This document shows, in pieces, positions 33,452 to 44,296 of a stretch of 64,000 nt of DNA. A model generated the notes under the pieces. That model saw nothing but the letters and a program-made list of their open reading frames with translations, was not told the DNA's origin and did not search any database. This DNA comes from Nemophila menziesii (lineage: Eukaryota; Streptophyta; Magnoliopsida; Boraginales; Hydrophyllaceae). The translations under genes and the position numbers were made by a program. Every line of letters starts with the position of its first letter. Within the stretch, counting starts at the first letter, position 1. The DNA is taken from positions 26,722,144 through 26,786,143 of the forward strand of contig JARWIR010000017.1 in NCBI GenBank assembly GCA_029959085.1, read 5' to 3'.

Positions 33452-34777
33452 GGAAAAGGTGTGATAAAATAACGATAATAAATGATAAATAAGCACACAC
33501 ACCTAAGACTATGATAAACTCTCTGCAAGTGAACAGGCCGTTTAAAAGTAATAAGTAACTAAAACAGATATCGATCTCAGAGACTATCAAAGTAAATTTG
33601 TGAATAGTGTTATTACTAAATGAACTAGAAAAAGTTTATGAAATAATACGCAAAGATACTGAAATAATTTTTTGATTTGTAAGACTCTAAACAATCAATA
33701 AACTAAGAATTAAATTAAAGAAAATAAATTACGGAAGAGATAAACTTGAGGGAGTTTAGTTCGAGAATTAGCAAATAATCAGAACTAGCCTTGTTCTTCA
33801 TTTATTGTTTAAGGGAGAATTGTATGATATAAAAGAAATAGTCAGGATTCTAAATTCCTCCTAACTTTTGTCATGGTAGCTTAGGAAGCAGCCTCAACAT
33901 TACCAGGGGACTTGGGTAAACCCTTCAAAATGACCGGTGGTTAAATCTAACCCTATTGACTATCTAATTAGGCAATCCCGTCATGATCACTCCCACACAC
34001 TAGACGATTATGTGTTGTTTTCTTTAATTGAATCCCCCGCTAAGGTGATAATCCAACTACTAAAAGGGTAGCCCTACACTTGTACACCAGATAGACTACA
34101 AACATATATCAAACAAAAATACAGAGCTATCATGAAAAATTCAATTTAATGTAATCCCAAATTCAATAAAAGCATAAAACAAGTCTAGGGTTCATACCCA
34201 TATGCTATTCTCAAGATAAATAGATTTAGTTCATACTAAGGATATAAAAAACAAGCAATTAATAGTATAATATTCATGTTCAAAGATAAAACAAAATAAG
34301 AATAATAAACTAATTGTTGAAAACCGATAAACAAAAGGGTTAAAATGGCTTGAACAGCGTTCCAGCTCCTTCTTCTCTTCTTCTCTCTTGTTCCAGGCGA
34401 CCTCTTGGTCTTTATGATTAGAAACTATGCAATGATGATTCTACTATGGTAAAAGTATTTATATATAGAAGATGGGACGAAATTAGGATTAGTACTAAGC
34501 ATTAGAGTTCAAATCCAACTCAAACTCGTTTTCCTAAATTAGGGGAGGGGTTGGCCCATAGAGTGTGTAAAAACATAACTTTTTCGTCTCAACTCTAAAT
34601 CACTTAAATTCAATGGACACGCAACCATAATTAAAATAATTTTCTTGATATAAAAGTAATATTTAAATTCTCTATTGATTTACTATAGCATTGAAAATAC
34701 TACACATTTCCAAATCTGGCCAGCTCAACTTTTACTTTCCAAATATGCTCAAAGTTTCCTTTTTCACCATGATTAAG
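33452..34777 (-). mobile_element. LTR-X fragment, left arm, cut at tandem junction
   Basis: On the minus strand it runs from a point past the LTR start to a TTATCACACCTTTTCCCC end near 33452, with the family blocks CACATAATCGTCTAG and TTAGGAGGAATTTAGAATCC. It stops at 34777, where SINE and TPD1-flank DNA begin, so the LTR start (TGATGT...) is missing. Confidence 0.65.
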
Positions 34778-34810
34778 GGCTCTGGCCAGTGAGCTAATCC
34801 CAACTGGTTA
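34778..34810 (-). mobile_element. SINE head fragment at tandem junction, left arm
   Basis: GGCTCTGGCCAGTGAGCTAA and following bases match the head of the SINE at 21737-21850. The rest of that SINE is replaced by LTR-X sequence ending GATTAAG. Confidence 0.8.
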
Positions 34811-35950
34811 ATAATATTTGTTTCTTAATATATAATATATATATATTTCTATTTTATAAAAACAAATTAAATAAACTATTATAATATATATATATATATA
34901 TATATTCTTTTTTTATTTATAAATGATAGAAACAGATTACAATGTAATGACGGGCGATTGAATGATTGTGTTTTTTATAATACAGATAAATAAAAGGTGG
35001 TGATCAAATTATGAGAATAGTCGTGGTACACGTTAGCTGGCCCGGACACCCATACATCTAAAAAAAAAGAAAATATTAGAGTCTCCGTTATTTTGATAGG
35101 ATACTTGTTTTACCAATTTTTTTGTAACAAATATACTTAACTTAAAAAGAAACTCTATTTATTTAGCTACAAAATGTCATCCACGTAATCCTTTCATAAT
35201 GATTTTCTTTACTAACTTTTCATAATTTATATTTATCGGTATGTTATATTTTTGCTAGAGTATTTGATTTATTTCTCAAATCAAAATAAACCTTCCATGA
35301 AATATATAATTTCCTAAAGTATTCCTCCAAAAGTTCGTACTTTATACTTATAGATTTATTGTATTTTTGCTATAGTACTTGATTTATATTTCAAATCAAT
35401 ACAAACCTTCCATGAATAAAAGAATTTCCTATATTACTCCTCAAACAATCTAAAATAGTTATAAATTAGACTAATCAAGGGGTTATAAGAAAAGAATATG
35501 GTATTCAATCGGAAAAAGATTGTCAAAAAATAAAAAAAGGAAAAAGAAGAATATGATAGTTTTGTTACTATTTTTTGTCATTCTACTCTATATATGAGTG
35601 ATTATATAGTCGAATCACTTATTTTATTTTTCAGATTAATTTTACATATCATTTTTATTTGAAATAATCTAATTTTAAATACACGAGTGATAAAAAAATA
35701 TATACAAAATAATAGATAATATCTATATTTATCAACTAGATAATTATTATTCTTTAATTAAAATAATTATAATCAGTTAGACGCTATAAATATATGATAA
35801 AAAAAATAACAATATCATATTTTAATATTTATAGATATTTTTAATCCATTTATGTATATTTTATTGTGATTATTAATTTTTAAACCATTAAAATTATCAT
35901 TATATATAAGTTTACCAATACATTCTAACAATACATTTTCGACTGTTAAA
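34811..35950 (+). other. 5' flank of TPD1-like copy 3
   Basis: Nearly identical to 21865-22980, with scattered single-base and short length changes. Confidence 0.6.
35901..35910 (+). promoter_or_regulatory. Candidate TATA box of TPD1-like copy 3
   Basis: TATATATAAG, same spacing to the ATG as in copy 2. Confidence 0.45.
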
Positions 35951-36451
35951 ATGATTAGAATTATTATTCTCTTAAATTTGTTTTTCTTCCTTTCTCTTGT
36001 AAATAAAGGTATTTGCGAATTAAACTTATTGTTTCTTCATCTATTTATTTGTTTTTTCTTTATCAAATCATGGTGCTAAGTTTTTTGTAAACAACATATC
36101 CTTTTTTTTAAATTTTGATTTGTTTACGTTTCAGGTTTAGCTTTTACTCGATGTCCTCCAAGTACTCTACTCATAAAACAAGTTCCAACAGGAATAAAAG
36201 TGCAAAATAAGACGGAATGGAATGTCACTGTCACTAATAGTTGTGCTTGTACTTTATTGAGCGTGAAATTAGCTTGTTTGGGATTCCAAACAGTCGAAAA
36301 GATTGATCCCGTTATTTTAAACAAGTCCGGAGACCAATGTATTCTTAACAATGAGTTGCCGATATACGCAATGACTTCTATTAGTTTTCTTTATGCTTGG
36401 GATAAACAATTTGGTTTTGAATTATATGAGTCTTACGAGGCTTGCAGTTAA
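35951..36451 (+). CDS. TPD1-like secreted cysteine-rich protein, copy 3
   Basis: Exons 35951-36008 and 36135-36451 (intron 126 bp) encode 124 residues. I see no residue that differs from copy 2. The signal peptide, six cysteines and the TPD1-type core are intact. It lies on the inner side of the left arm, about 570 bp from the central chimeric MULE, and points toward the palindrome centre. Copy 4 (43120-42619) points toward the centre from the other side, so the two genes are convergent around the spacer. Confidence 0.88.
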
Positions 36452-37019
36452 AGCCTTGTTTAGTTGATGCATTCATATTGATGTGCGTGGTTTGATTTTA
36501 TTGTTTAAACTATAAGTTGTATTTTAACAATGATAATACAATTTATTTTCTTAACATTATAGCAAAAATAAAGTAATTGTTTAAAGGCACGCAATGACAT
36601 ATAATTATAACAGTTTTTCTTTGTCAATTATAACATATCTTAACCCACATTTTTGTCATGGCTCTAGGGTCGGCCCGAGCATACAAGAAGAAATATAGGG
36701 CCTTTTAGTTAATTTATAATTTTTTTACGTAATGTTTTTAACAATAAATGTCATGTACTAAACTCTCGATCTGGCTGATGGGGATAAGATCTTCTATTTC
36801 CTTGATAATGATTTCCTTCCAATCTTACTGTTATGGTATTAAATAGATCAATTTTACCCAAATGGAATATTTTTTTCTCGATTCTCTCTTTGATATGGAT
36901 TGATTACTACACCAAATAAATCTAAGGCTACACTAATTTAGGGGATATTTGTTTATACTTAAGGATGTCTTAATCTGGTTTATTAAGACACTAGATTAAT
37001 ACTCAAATGTTTCTTTATA
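36452..37019 (+). other. 3' flank of TPD1-like copy 3
   Basis: Matches 23482-24049 up to TTCTTTATA at 37011-37019, where a MULE begins. Confidence 0.6.
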
Positions 37020-37957
37020 GGGTGATTAATCCAAAAGGTCCACAACCAAAATAACTTTCTTTAGCAGGTCCAGCCCATTTCTATAATATTCATAGTCAAT
37101 AATACCCTTGGTGGGCTCTGTAAACACGTTTAGTGGGCTTTGGACACACGGTTGGTGGGCTCTGTACACACGTTTTGATTGGCTCTGTACGCACATTTTG
37201 GTGGGCTCTTTACACGCGTTTGGTGGGCTCTTTACACGTTGGTGGGCTCTTTACACGCGTTTGGTGGGCTCTTTACACGCGTTTAGTGGGCTCTTGTGCA
37301 GGTTAGCGGCTTCGTATAATCGTTTTTGGATATTCAAACAATGGGTAACAAATTCACTAATCATTCACGAGAATGTATCCATTGTATTAGAGAGAAATTG
37401 TATCAGAGACGATATTAAAATCAATAATCATTATTATTCACTAATCATTATTATTTACTAATCATTCACTAATCATTATTATTTACTAATCAGGTTATTA
37501 AATAGAAAAAGGCGTCGTACTGTACTACCTTTAAACAACCTGTTTGGAAATTGTTGCGAAAGCAATTAGCTGTGCAGGATAGCGGCTTGGTTGTGGCGGC
37601 GGTTGTTTTGCAGGAGAGCGGCGAAGGGAGTAGATGTGCAGGAGAGCGGCTTGGTTGTGGCGGCGGTTGCTTTCCAGGAGAGCGGCGGAGGGAGTAGAAT
37701 TGCAGGAGAGCAGATAGGTTGTGGCGGCAGATGCTTTGCAGGAAAGCGGCTGTGAAAATGGTGAATAAAAAGGTTAAGGAGGGTTTGGTTCTTAAGATAT
37801 TTAATATTATAAATAGATATTGTAATAATTGGTATAGGGGTATAATAGGTAGTAATATGTTAGGAATATTATTTCTGGACTCTATAAGGTTAAACTATTG
37901 AAGTGGACCTATTTAGACAAGATATTTTGAGATTTGGACTTAATTAGAAATTATTTC
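37020..37957. mobile_element. Chimeric MULE at palindrome junction
   Basis: A complete-looking element (GGGTGATTAATCC...AAATTATTTC) whose flanks do not match. The left flank TTCTTTATA (37011-37019) is the target of M1 (41087-42050) and the right flank TTATATATA (37958-37966) is the target of M2 (47214-48170). No 9-bp duplication exists, so the element joins two different insertion loci and marks the recombination or template-switch point that created the palindrome. Confidence 0.85.
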
Positions 37958-38112
37958 TTATATATATTGGTAAAAACCTACACAAATCCTAAATAAACTC
38001 TAACCCAAACATTTGGGATCAGATCTTTATAAGTTAGAATAAAAATTTCTTTTCCAAACATGCACGGTTGTGTCAACTAAAAGGTGTTTAGCAATTAAAT
38101 TTCTTGTGGAAT

Positions 38113-38117
38113 ATATA
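38113..38117. other. Empty target site of the copia element
   Basis: GGAAT-ATATA-TTCTTTTT is uninterrupted here. In the right arm the copia sits between GGAATATATA (ending 48330) and ATATATTCTTTTT (starting 55962), so ATATA is the target duplication. A clean single target copy means this unit never carried the element. Confidence 0.92.
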
Positions 38118-38924
38118 TTCTTTTTAATGATTTTTCTTAATCAATGAATTCATTATTTCGTGATAACATGAATCTAATTTAGTTTTCTTATAGGATCTTG
38201 CACGCAAGTCTTCCTCGCTAGTGAATGATTTCTCGATGATTGGTACATTTAACCATTATCGTGCTATAATATTTTTTTGTCAAGGTGCTATAATATATAT
38301 CATATTTTTAGAATTTCGTGATGTAATTTATACTACTTTTTGAAAATTATGTATTGTAATATTTTGCAGGTAGGTGTTTAGGCTTTATTGCAGGAAATAA
38401 AGTATTTGCTAGTAATTGTTTAAAATAGAAGTCTCGAACTATTAAACTTCAGATGATGAATCTTACCTAATGAAGATTTAGTATTGTTGGAGTTTTATTT
38501 TTAACAATATAACTCAATAATTTACCTTATATCGGATTTAAAGGTTCAATAGAAACATATAATAATGTTTTTCATGTCTAAAAGTTTAACTTGTATATTT
38601 TTACTTTATTTTTTATTTAACTTTTAAAGATTATCAAATCTTAACTTTTATGAATGGTAATGGATATAAAATTTTGAAATTTCCTAAATTTATGAAAATA
38701 AATGTACCAAAGATTTCCAAAAAAAAATAAAATAATAAAATATAGGATTTTCGAAAAATTCCAAAATTCTCGAAATTTTCGGGTGTTCCGAAATCGGAAT
38801 GAAATTTTGAATTTTGATTTTTTTTGGATTGGAATTCGATTGAATTTTGTTCTTCCAAAAGAAAATTGAAAATTTCCGAATAAACCCTTTTGCAATCTGA
38901 TCCGGCCAATTTTTACCCCCTAAT
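38118..38924. other. Unclassified spacer sequence, low-complexity tail
   Basis: AT-rich without recognised genes. 38640-38910 is rich in GAAATTTC/CCGAAA words and yields spurious minus-strand frames. Matches 55967-56769 directly. Confidence 0.45.
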
Positions 38925-39470
38925 TGTTATTATCTAAGGGAGAATTTTGTGATACATTCATAATAGCCAGAATTCTATATTCCTCCTAACTCCCGTCAAG
39001 GTAGACTTAGGAGGCAACTAAAAATTTACTAGGGGACTTGGGTAAGGGGACCCTGCGCAATGATTGGTGGTTAATTAAACCTTAGTGACTATCTAGTGGG
39101 AACCCCGTCAGGATCACTACCACACGCTAGACGATTATGTGGTGTTTCTTAAATTGAATTCCCCCGTCAGGGTAACAATCCAACTACTAATGAGGTAATC
39201 ATATAAGTTGTGCATCGCAAGAAATACAAACATTAAATCAAAGCACTTAACACTATGCTATCACTATCAATTTTAATTAAATGTAAATAGACATCCCAAA
39301 TTCAAATAACATAAAAAAGTATAGGGTTCATGCCCATATACCATTCTCAAGCTAAATAGAATTCGTTCATACTAAGGAAAGAAAAACTAACAAGTACTTA
39401 ATAGAAGGGTTGGAATGGCATGGAAAGCTTTAAGGACTACCCAAGGATATTTGTCATATGGTAAAAGTGG

Positions 39471-39530
<60 letters not shown>

Positions 39531-40066
39531 GGTCGAAACCTAGAGTGTAACTCAAGTTTTAGAGTCTAAATCCAACTTTAATTTGTTTTCCTAAATTATA
39601 GTACATGATAACCTTTGGAGATTGAAATAATCATATCTCCTTTGTTATATCTCGGAATACATTATCTATCCATCAAAACGACCGCAATTCAAAGACCTTC
39701 CTGAATCTCAAAGGGCTCCTTCAAATTCCTTTCCAATTATTTGCAGTATTGAAAATACTAGACGTATTGCAACTGGACAACTCACTGTGACTTTCCAAAT
39801 CTATCTAAAGTTTCTTTTTTCATCAAGACTAAGGGGTTTCCTTTCTTCTCTTCACTTCTTATCATCATCCCAAGGTATAATAGCTTCCAAATACCTAAGT
39901 GCTACACAAATTACGTGCAAAAGCTCTAAATATAGCAAGAGACCTAAAACTATACGAGAATGTGTAAATCATGAATAAATGGGGAAAATCTCAAAAATAA
40001 GTACCATATACCCCTAAAATGATGTCTCATGGCTAGATTATTCTATCACATAAATAGATACATCAA
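38925..40066 (-). mobile_element. LTR-X fragment in spacer
   Basis: On the minus strand it begins TGATGTATCTATTTATGTGA (40066 downward), like the solo LTR start, and carries the CACATAATCGTCTAG block near 39130. The LTR 3' end is missing. Direct partner at 56770-57967. Confidence 0.65.
39470..39529. repeat. (AT)n(GT)n microsatellite in spacer
   Basis: About 25 bp of AT then about 35 bp of GT. The direct partner at 57326-57437 is nearly twice as long. Confidence 0.95.
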
Positions 40067-40426
40067 CGATCAATAAAAAACTTGTCAATATCACCAAGAG
40101 GAGATGCAAAAGCTTCAATATTATCAACCTCAATGCACTCTTGAATTTAGTTATGAACCTGGATCTAGAAGATTGCATTTGAGACAAACTTCTCTAGGTT
40201 CATCCCCTAGTTCCATACTTTAAGGACAACATGGTGTTCTTGAACGGTCCAAGGGAGATTATTCCAAGAATTGGAGCGATCCTCTTAAGAATGAAAATCG
40301 GTAAGGTGTGTATTATACTTCAATTACTCCTAGTAGCAAGGCCTATAAGCCTCTAGGTGCAGTTAATTGTCCTATCCAAGGCTAGAGCATCAAACTTATT
40401 TTCCGCTAAAACTTTAGCAACCAAAC
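40067..40426. other. Unclassified stretch in spacer
   Basis: Direct copy of 57968-58332; no recognised feature. Confidence 0.4.
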
Positions 40427-40672
40427 ATGAGGGTGGAGGTCAAGGTCTTTTGCAAGAAACCGTTGGAGTTTAACTCTTATAGGGCACATAGGAGGCTTGC
40501 CGGCATCTGTTTTTTGTATTCACTGGGTTTGTACCTATTAGATCTTAATCTTTCAAAAGAGAATATGAGTTTGCGCGAGGCCATAGTTGTTCAGAAACAA
40601 GCAACAAATGGAGAGAAAAATGATTGTAGGGGTGAAATAATCACAATTTCTAAGGCTAGGAAGCACCCATAA
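40427..40672 (+). CDS. Hypothetical 81-residue open frame (spacer copy), uncertain
   Basis: Same frame as 24700-24455 with no difference in the protein that I can see. Unrecognised; may be chance. Confidence 0.2.
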   Translation: MRVEVKVFCKKPLEFNSYRAHRRLAGICFLYSLGLYLLDLNLSKENMSLREAIVVQKQATNGEKNDCRGEIITISKARKHP

Positions 40673-41086
40673 AAATATTCTAGGACAAGCAAGGTGTGTT
40701 TATAATACTAGTAGTACGGTAACTATGCAGATCATTCACTTAATCAAATTAATTATCAGATAGTGAAATTTTTATCAAAAACTAATGAAAAGATCATGAT
40801 GGTAATATTTAATAAGATATTGAGAAATCATATTTATATGGTAAATATTGTAAGAAAGTGGATTATTTGCAATCATCGCAATATGAGAATGAAAGCCCTA
40901 AGAAGAGGTGCTTGATCAGATGGAAATCGTTTGATCAAGATCAGATTATATTGTATGTGATCCAAGGTGCATAGTAGAATAGAAATGTAGAAACTAAGGT
41001 ATTTTTTAAAGTGATAAACATTGAGTGTTGAATAAATAGTCGAATAGAATTTATTCTATTAAAAGGAAGTGTCTGAATATAAAGAA
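40673..41086. other. Unclassified AT-rich stretch up to M1
   Basis: Matches 58579-58983 directly and 24050-24454 inversely. Ends in the target TATAAAGAA (41078-41086). Confidence 0.45.
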
Positions 41087-42050
41087 GAGATAATTTCTAA
41101 TTAAGTCCAAATCTTAAAATATCTTGTCTAAATAGGTTCACTTCAATAGTTTAACCTTATAGAGTCCAGAAATAATATTCCTAACATATTACTACCTATT
41201 ATACCCCTTTACCAATTATTACAATATCTATTTATAATATTAAATATCTTAAGAACCAAACCCTCCTTAACCTTTTTATTCACCATTTTCACAGCCGCTT
41301 TCCTGCAAAGCATCTGCCGCCACAACCTATCTGCTCTCCTGCAATTCTACTCCCTCCGCCGCTCTCCTGGAAAGCAACCGCTGCCACAACTAAGCCGCTC
41401 TCCTGCACATCTACTCCCTTCGCCGCTCTACTGCAAAACAACCGCCGCCACAACCAAGCCGCTATCATGCACAGCTAATTGCTTTCGCAGCAATTTCCAA
41501 ACAGGTTGTTTAAAGGTAGTACAGTAGGACGCCTTTTTCTATTTAATAACATGATTAGTAAATAATAATGATTAGTGAATGATTAGTGAATGATTAGTAA
41601 ATAATAATGATTAGTGAATAATAATGATTATTGATTTTAATATCGTCTTTGATACAATTTCTCTCTAATACAATTGATACATTCTCGTAAATGATTACTG
41701 AATTTGTTACCCATTGTTTGAATCTCCAAAAGCGATTACACGAAGCCGCTAACCTGCACAAGAGCCCACTAAACGCGTGTAAAGAGCCCACCAAACGCGT
41801 GTAAAGAGCCCACCAACGTGTAAAGAGCCCACCAAACGCGTGTAAAGAGCCCACCAAACGCGTGTAAAGAGCCCACCAAAATGTGAGCCAATCAAAACGT
41901 GTGTACAGAGCCCACCAACCGTGTGTCCAAAGCCCACTAAACGTATTTGCAGAGCCCACCAAGGGTATTATTGACTATGAATATTGTAGAAATGGGCTGG
42001 ACCTGCTAAAGAAAGTTATTTTGGTTGTGGACCTTTTGGATTAATCACCC
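41087..42050. mobile_element. MULE-like element M1, right of centre
   Basis: 964 bp with a perfect 9-bp duplication TATAAAGAA (41078-41086 and 42051-42059). Ends GAGATAATTTCTAATTAAG and, inverted, GGGTGATTAATCCAAAAGG are imperfect terminal repeats. The inside matches M2. Empty sites are at 24041-24049 and 58984-58992, so this insertion postdates the tandem duplication. Confidence 0.85.
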
Positions 42051-42059
42051 TATAAAGAA

Positions 42060-42618
42060 ACATTTGAGTATTAATCTAGTGTCTTAATAAACCAGATTAA
42101 GACATCCTTAAGTATAAACAAATATCCCCTAAATTAGTGTAGCCTTAGATTTATTTGGTGTAGTAATCAATCCATATCAAAGAGAGAATCGAGAAAAAAA
42201 TATTCCATTTGGGTAAAATTGATCTATTTAATACCATAACAGTAAGATTGGAAGGAAATCATTATCAAGGAAATAGAAGATCTTATCCCCATCAGCCAGA
42301 TCGAGAGTTTAGTACATGACATTTATTGTAAAAAACATTACGTAAAAAAATTATAAATTAACTAAAAGGCCCTATATTTCTTTATGTATGCTCGGGCCGA
42401 CCCTAGAGCCATGACAAAAATGTGGGTTAAGATATGTTATAATTGACAAAGAAAAACTGTTATAATTATATGTCATTGCGTGCCTTTAAACAATTACTTT
42501 ATTTTTGCTATAATGTTAAGAAAATAAATTGTATTATCATTGTTAAAATACAACTTATAGTTTAAACAATAAAATCAAACCACGCACATCAATATGAATG
42601 CATCAACTAAACATGGCT
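42060..42618 (-). other. 3' flank of TPD1-like copy 4
   Basis: Inverse match to 36452-37010. AT-rich, no gene. Confidence 0.6.
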
Positions 42619-43120
42619 TTAACTGCAAGCCTCGTAAGACTCATATAATTCAAAACCAGATTGTTTATCCCAAGCATAAAGAAAACTAATAGAAGTCATT
42701 GCGTATATCGGCAACTCATTGTTAAGAATACATTGGTCTCCGGACTTGTTTAAAATAACGGGATCAATCTTTTCGACTGTTTGGAATCCCAAACAAGCTA
42801 ATTTCACGCTCAATAAAGTACAAGCACAACTATTAGTGACAGTGACATTCCATTCCGTCTTATTTTGCACTTTTATTCCTGTTGGAACTTGTTTTATGAG
42901 TAGAGTACTTGGAGGACATCGAGTAAAAGCTAAACCTGAAACGTAAACAAATCAAAATTTAAAAAAAGAGGATATGTTGTTTACAAAAAACTTAGTACCA
43001 TGATTTGATAAAGAAAAAACAAATAAATAGATGAAGAAACAATAAGTTTAATTCGCAAATACCTTTATTTACAAGAGAAAGGAAGAAAAACAAATTTAAG
43101 AGAATAATAATTCTAATCAT
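42619..43120 (-). CDS. TPD1-like secreted cysteine-rich protein, copy 4
   Basis: Exons 43120-43063 and 42935-42619, intron 127 bp with GT/AG borders, 124 residues. One amino-acid difference from copies 2 and 3: serine instead of phenylalanine at residue 112 (WDKQS rather than WDKQF), in the segment between YAW and the last cysteine. Signal peptide and six cysteines are intact. The phenylalanine is also present in the diverged copy 1, so the serine is the derived state. Whether it harms folding is unknown. Confidence 0.88.
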
Positions 43121-44262
43121 TTTAACAGTCGAAAATGTATTGTTAGAATGTATTGGTAAACTTATATATAATGATAATTTTAATGGCTTAAAAATTAATA
43201 ATCACAATAAAATATACATAAATGGATTAAAAATATCTATAAATATTAAAATATGATATTGTTACTTTTTTTATCATATATTTATAGCGTCTAACTGATT
43301 ATAATTATTTTAATTAAAGAATAATAATTATCTAGTTGATAAATATAGATATTATCTATTATTTTGTATATATTTTTTTATCACTCGTGTATTTAAAATT
43401 AGATTATTTCAAATAAATATGATATGTAAAATTAATCTGAAAAATAAAATAAGTGATTCGACTATATAATCACTCATATGTAGAGTAGAATGACAAAAAA
43501 TAGTAACAAAACTATCATATTCTTCTTTTTCCTTTTTCTATTTTTTGACAATCTTTTTCCGATTGAATACCATATTCTTTTCTTATAACCCCTTGATTAG
43601 TCTAATTTATAACTATTTTAGATTGTTTGAGGATTAATATAGGAAATTCTTTTATTCATGGAAGGTTTGTATTGATTTGAAATATAAATCAAGTACTATA
43701 GCAAAAATACAATAAATCTATAAGTATAAAGTACGAACTTTTGGAGGAATACTTTAGGAAATTATATATTTCATGGAAGGTTTATTTTGATTTGAGAAAT
43801 AAATCAAATACTCTAGCAAAAATATAACATACCGATAAATATAAATTATGAAAAGTTAGTCAAGAAAATCATTATGAAAGGATTACGTGGATGACATTTT
43901 GTAGCTAAATAAATAGAGTTTCTTTTTAAGTTAAGTATATTTGTTACAAAAAAATTGGTAAAACAAGTATCCTATCAAAATAACGGAGACTCTAATATTT
44001 TCTTTTTTTTTAGATGTATGGGTGTCCGGGCCAGCTAACGTGTACCACGACTATTCTCATAATTTGATCACCACCTTTTATTTATCTGTATTATAAAAAA
44101 CACAATCATTCAATCACCCGTCATTACATTGTAATCTGTTTCTATCATTTATAAATAAAAAAAGAATATATATATATATATATATATATTATAATAGTTT
44201 ATTTAATTTGTTTTTATAAAATAGAAATATATATATATTATATATTAAGAAACAAATATTAT
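43121..44262 (-). other. 5' flank of TPD1-like copy 4
   Basis: Inverse match to 34811-35950, ending in the SINE head at 44263. Confidence 0.6.
43161..43170 (-). promoter_or_regulatory. Candidate TATA box of TPD1-like copy 4
   Basis: TATATATAAG on the minus strand, about 50 bp upstream of the ATG. Confidence 0.45.
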
Positions 44263-44296
44263 TAACCAGTTGGGATTAGCTCACTGGCTAGAGCCC
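44263..44296 (+). mobile_element. SINE head fragment at tandem junction, right arm
   Basis: AACCAGTTGGGATTAGCTCA and following bases match the SINE head at 61179. It breaks into LTR-X sequence (CTTAATCATGG) at about 44296, the mirror image of the junction at 34778. Confidence 0.8.

Larger units (their letters stand above)
18992..37957 (+). repeat. Left arm of giant palindrome
   Basis: Every landmark in this interval recurs in reverse orientation in 41087-64000. Paired positions sum to about 82992 for 18992-21427, about 83033 for 22981-25348, about 79134 for 25353-30803, about 79073 for 32569-34777 and about 79070 for 35951-37957. The changes in the sum mark indels: a SINE/MULE minisatellite length change and a loss of about 3.9 kb at 25348/25353. 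The outer limit cannot be seen because the right arm reaches the window edge. Confidence 0.93.
37958..41086. repeat. Palindrome spacer, itself a direct repeat of 48171-48330 plus 55967-58983
   Basis: The 3.1-kb spacer is not palindromic. It matches, in direct orientation, the right-arm sequence flanking the copia (48171-48330, then 55967-58983) with the copia absent. It is therefore the remainder of an older tandem unit. Offsets of about 17906 bp hold from 39787/57693 to 40672/58578. Confidence 0.9.

Noticed and set aside
38634..38909. Minus-strand frames rich in Phe/Lys/Asn (also 56497-56765)
   Set aside because: Low-complexity GAAATTTC/CCAAAA sequence; no family signature.
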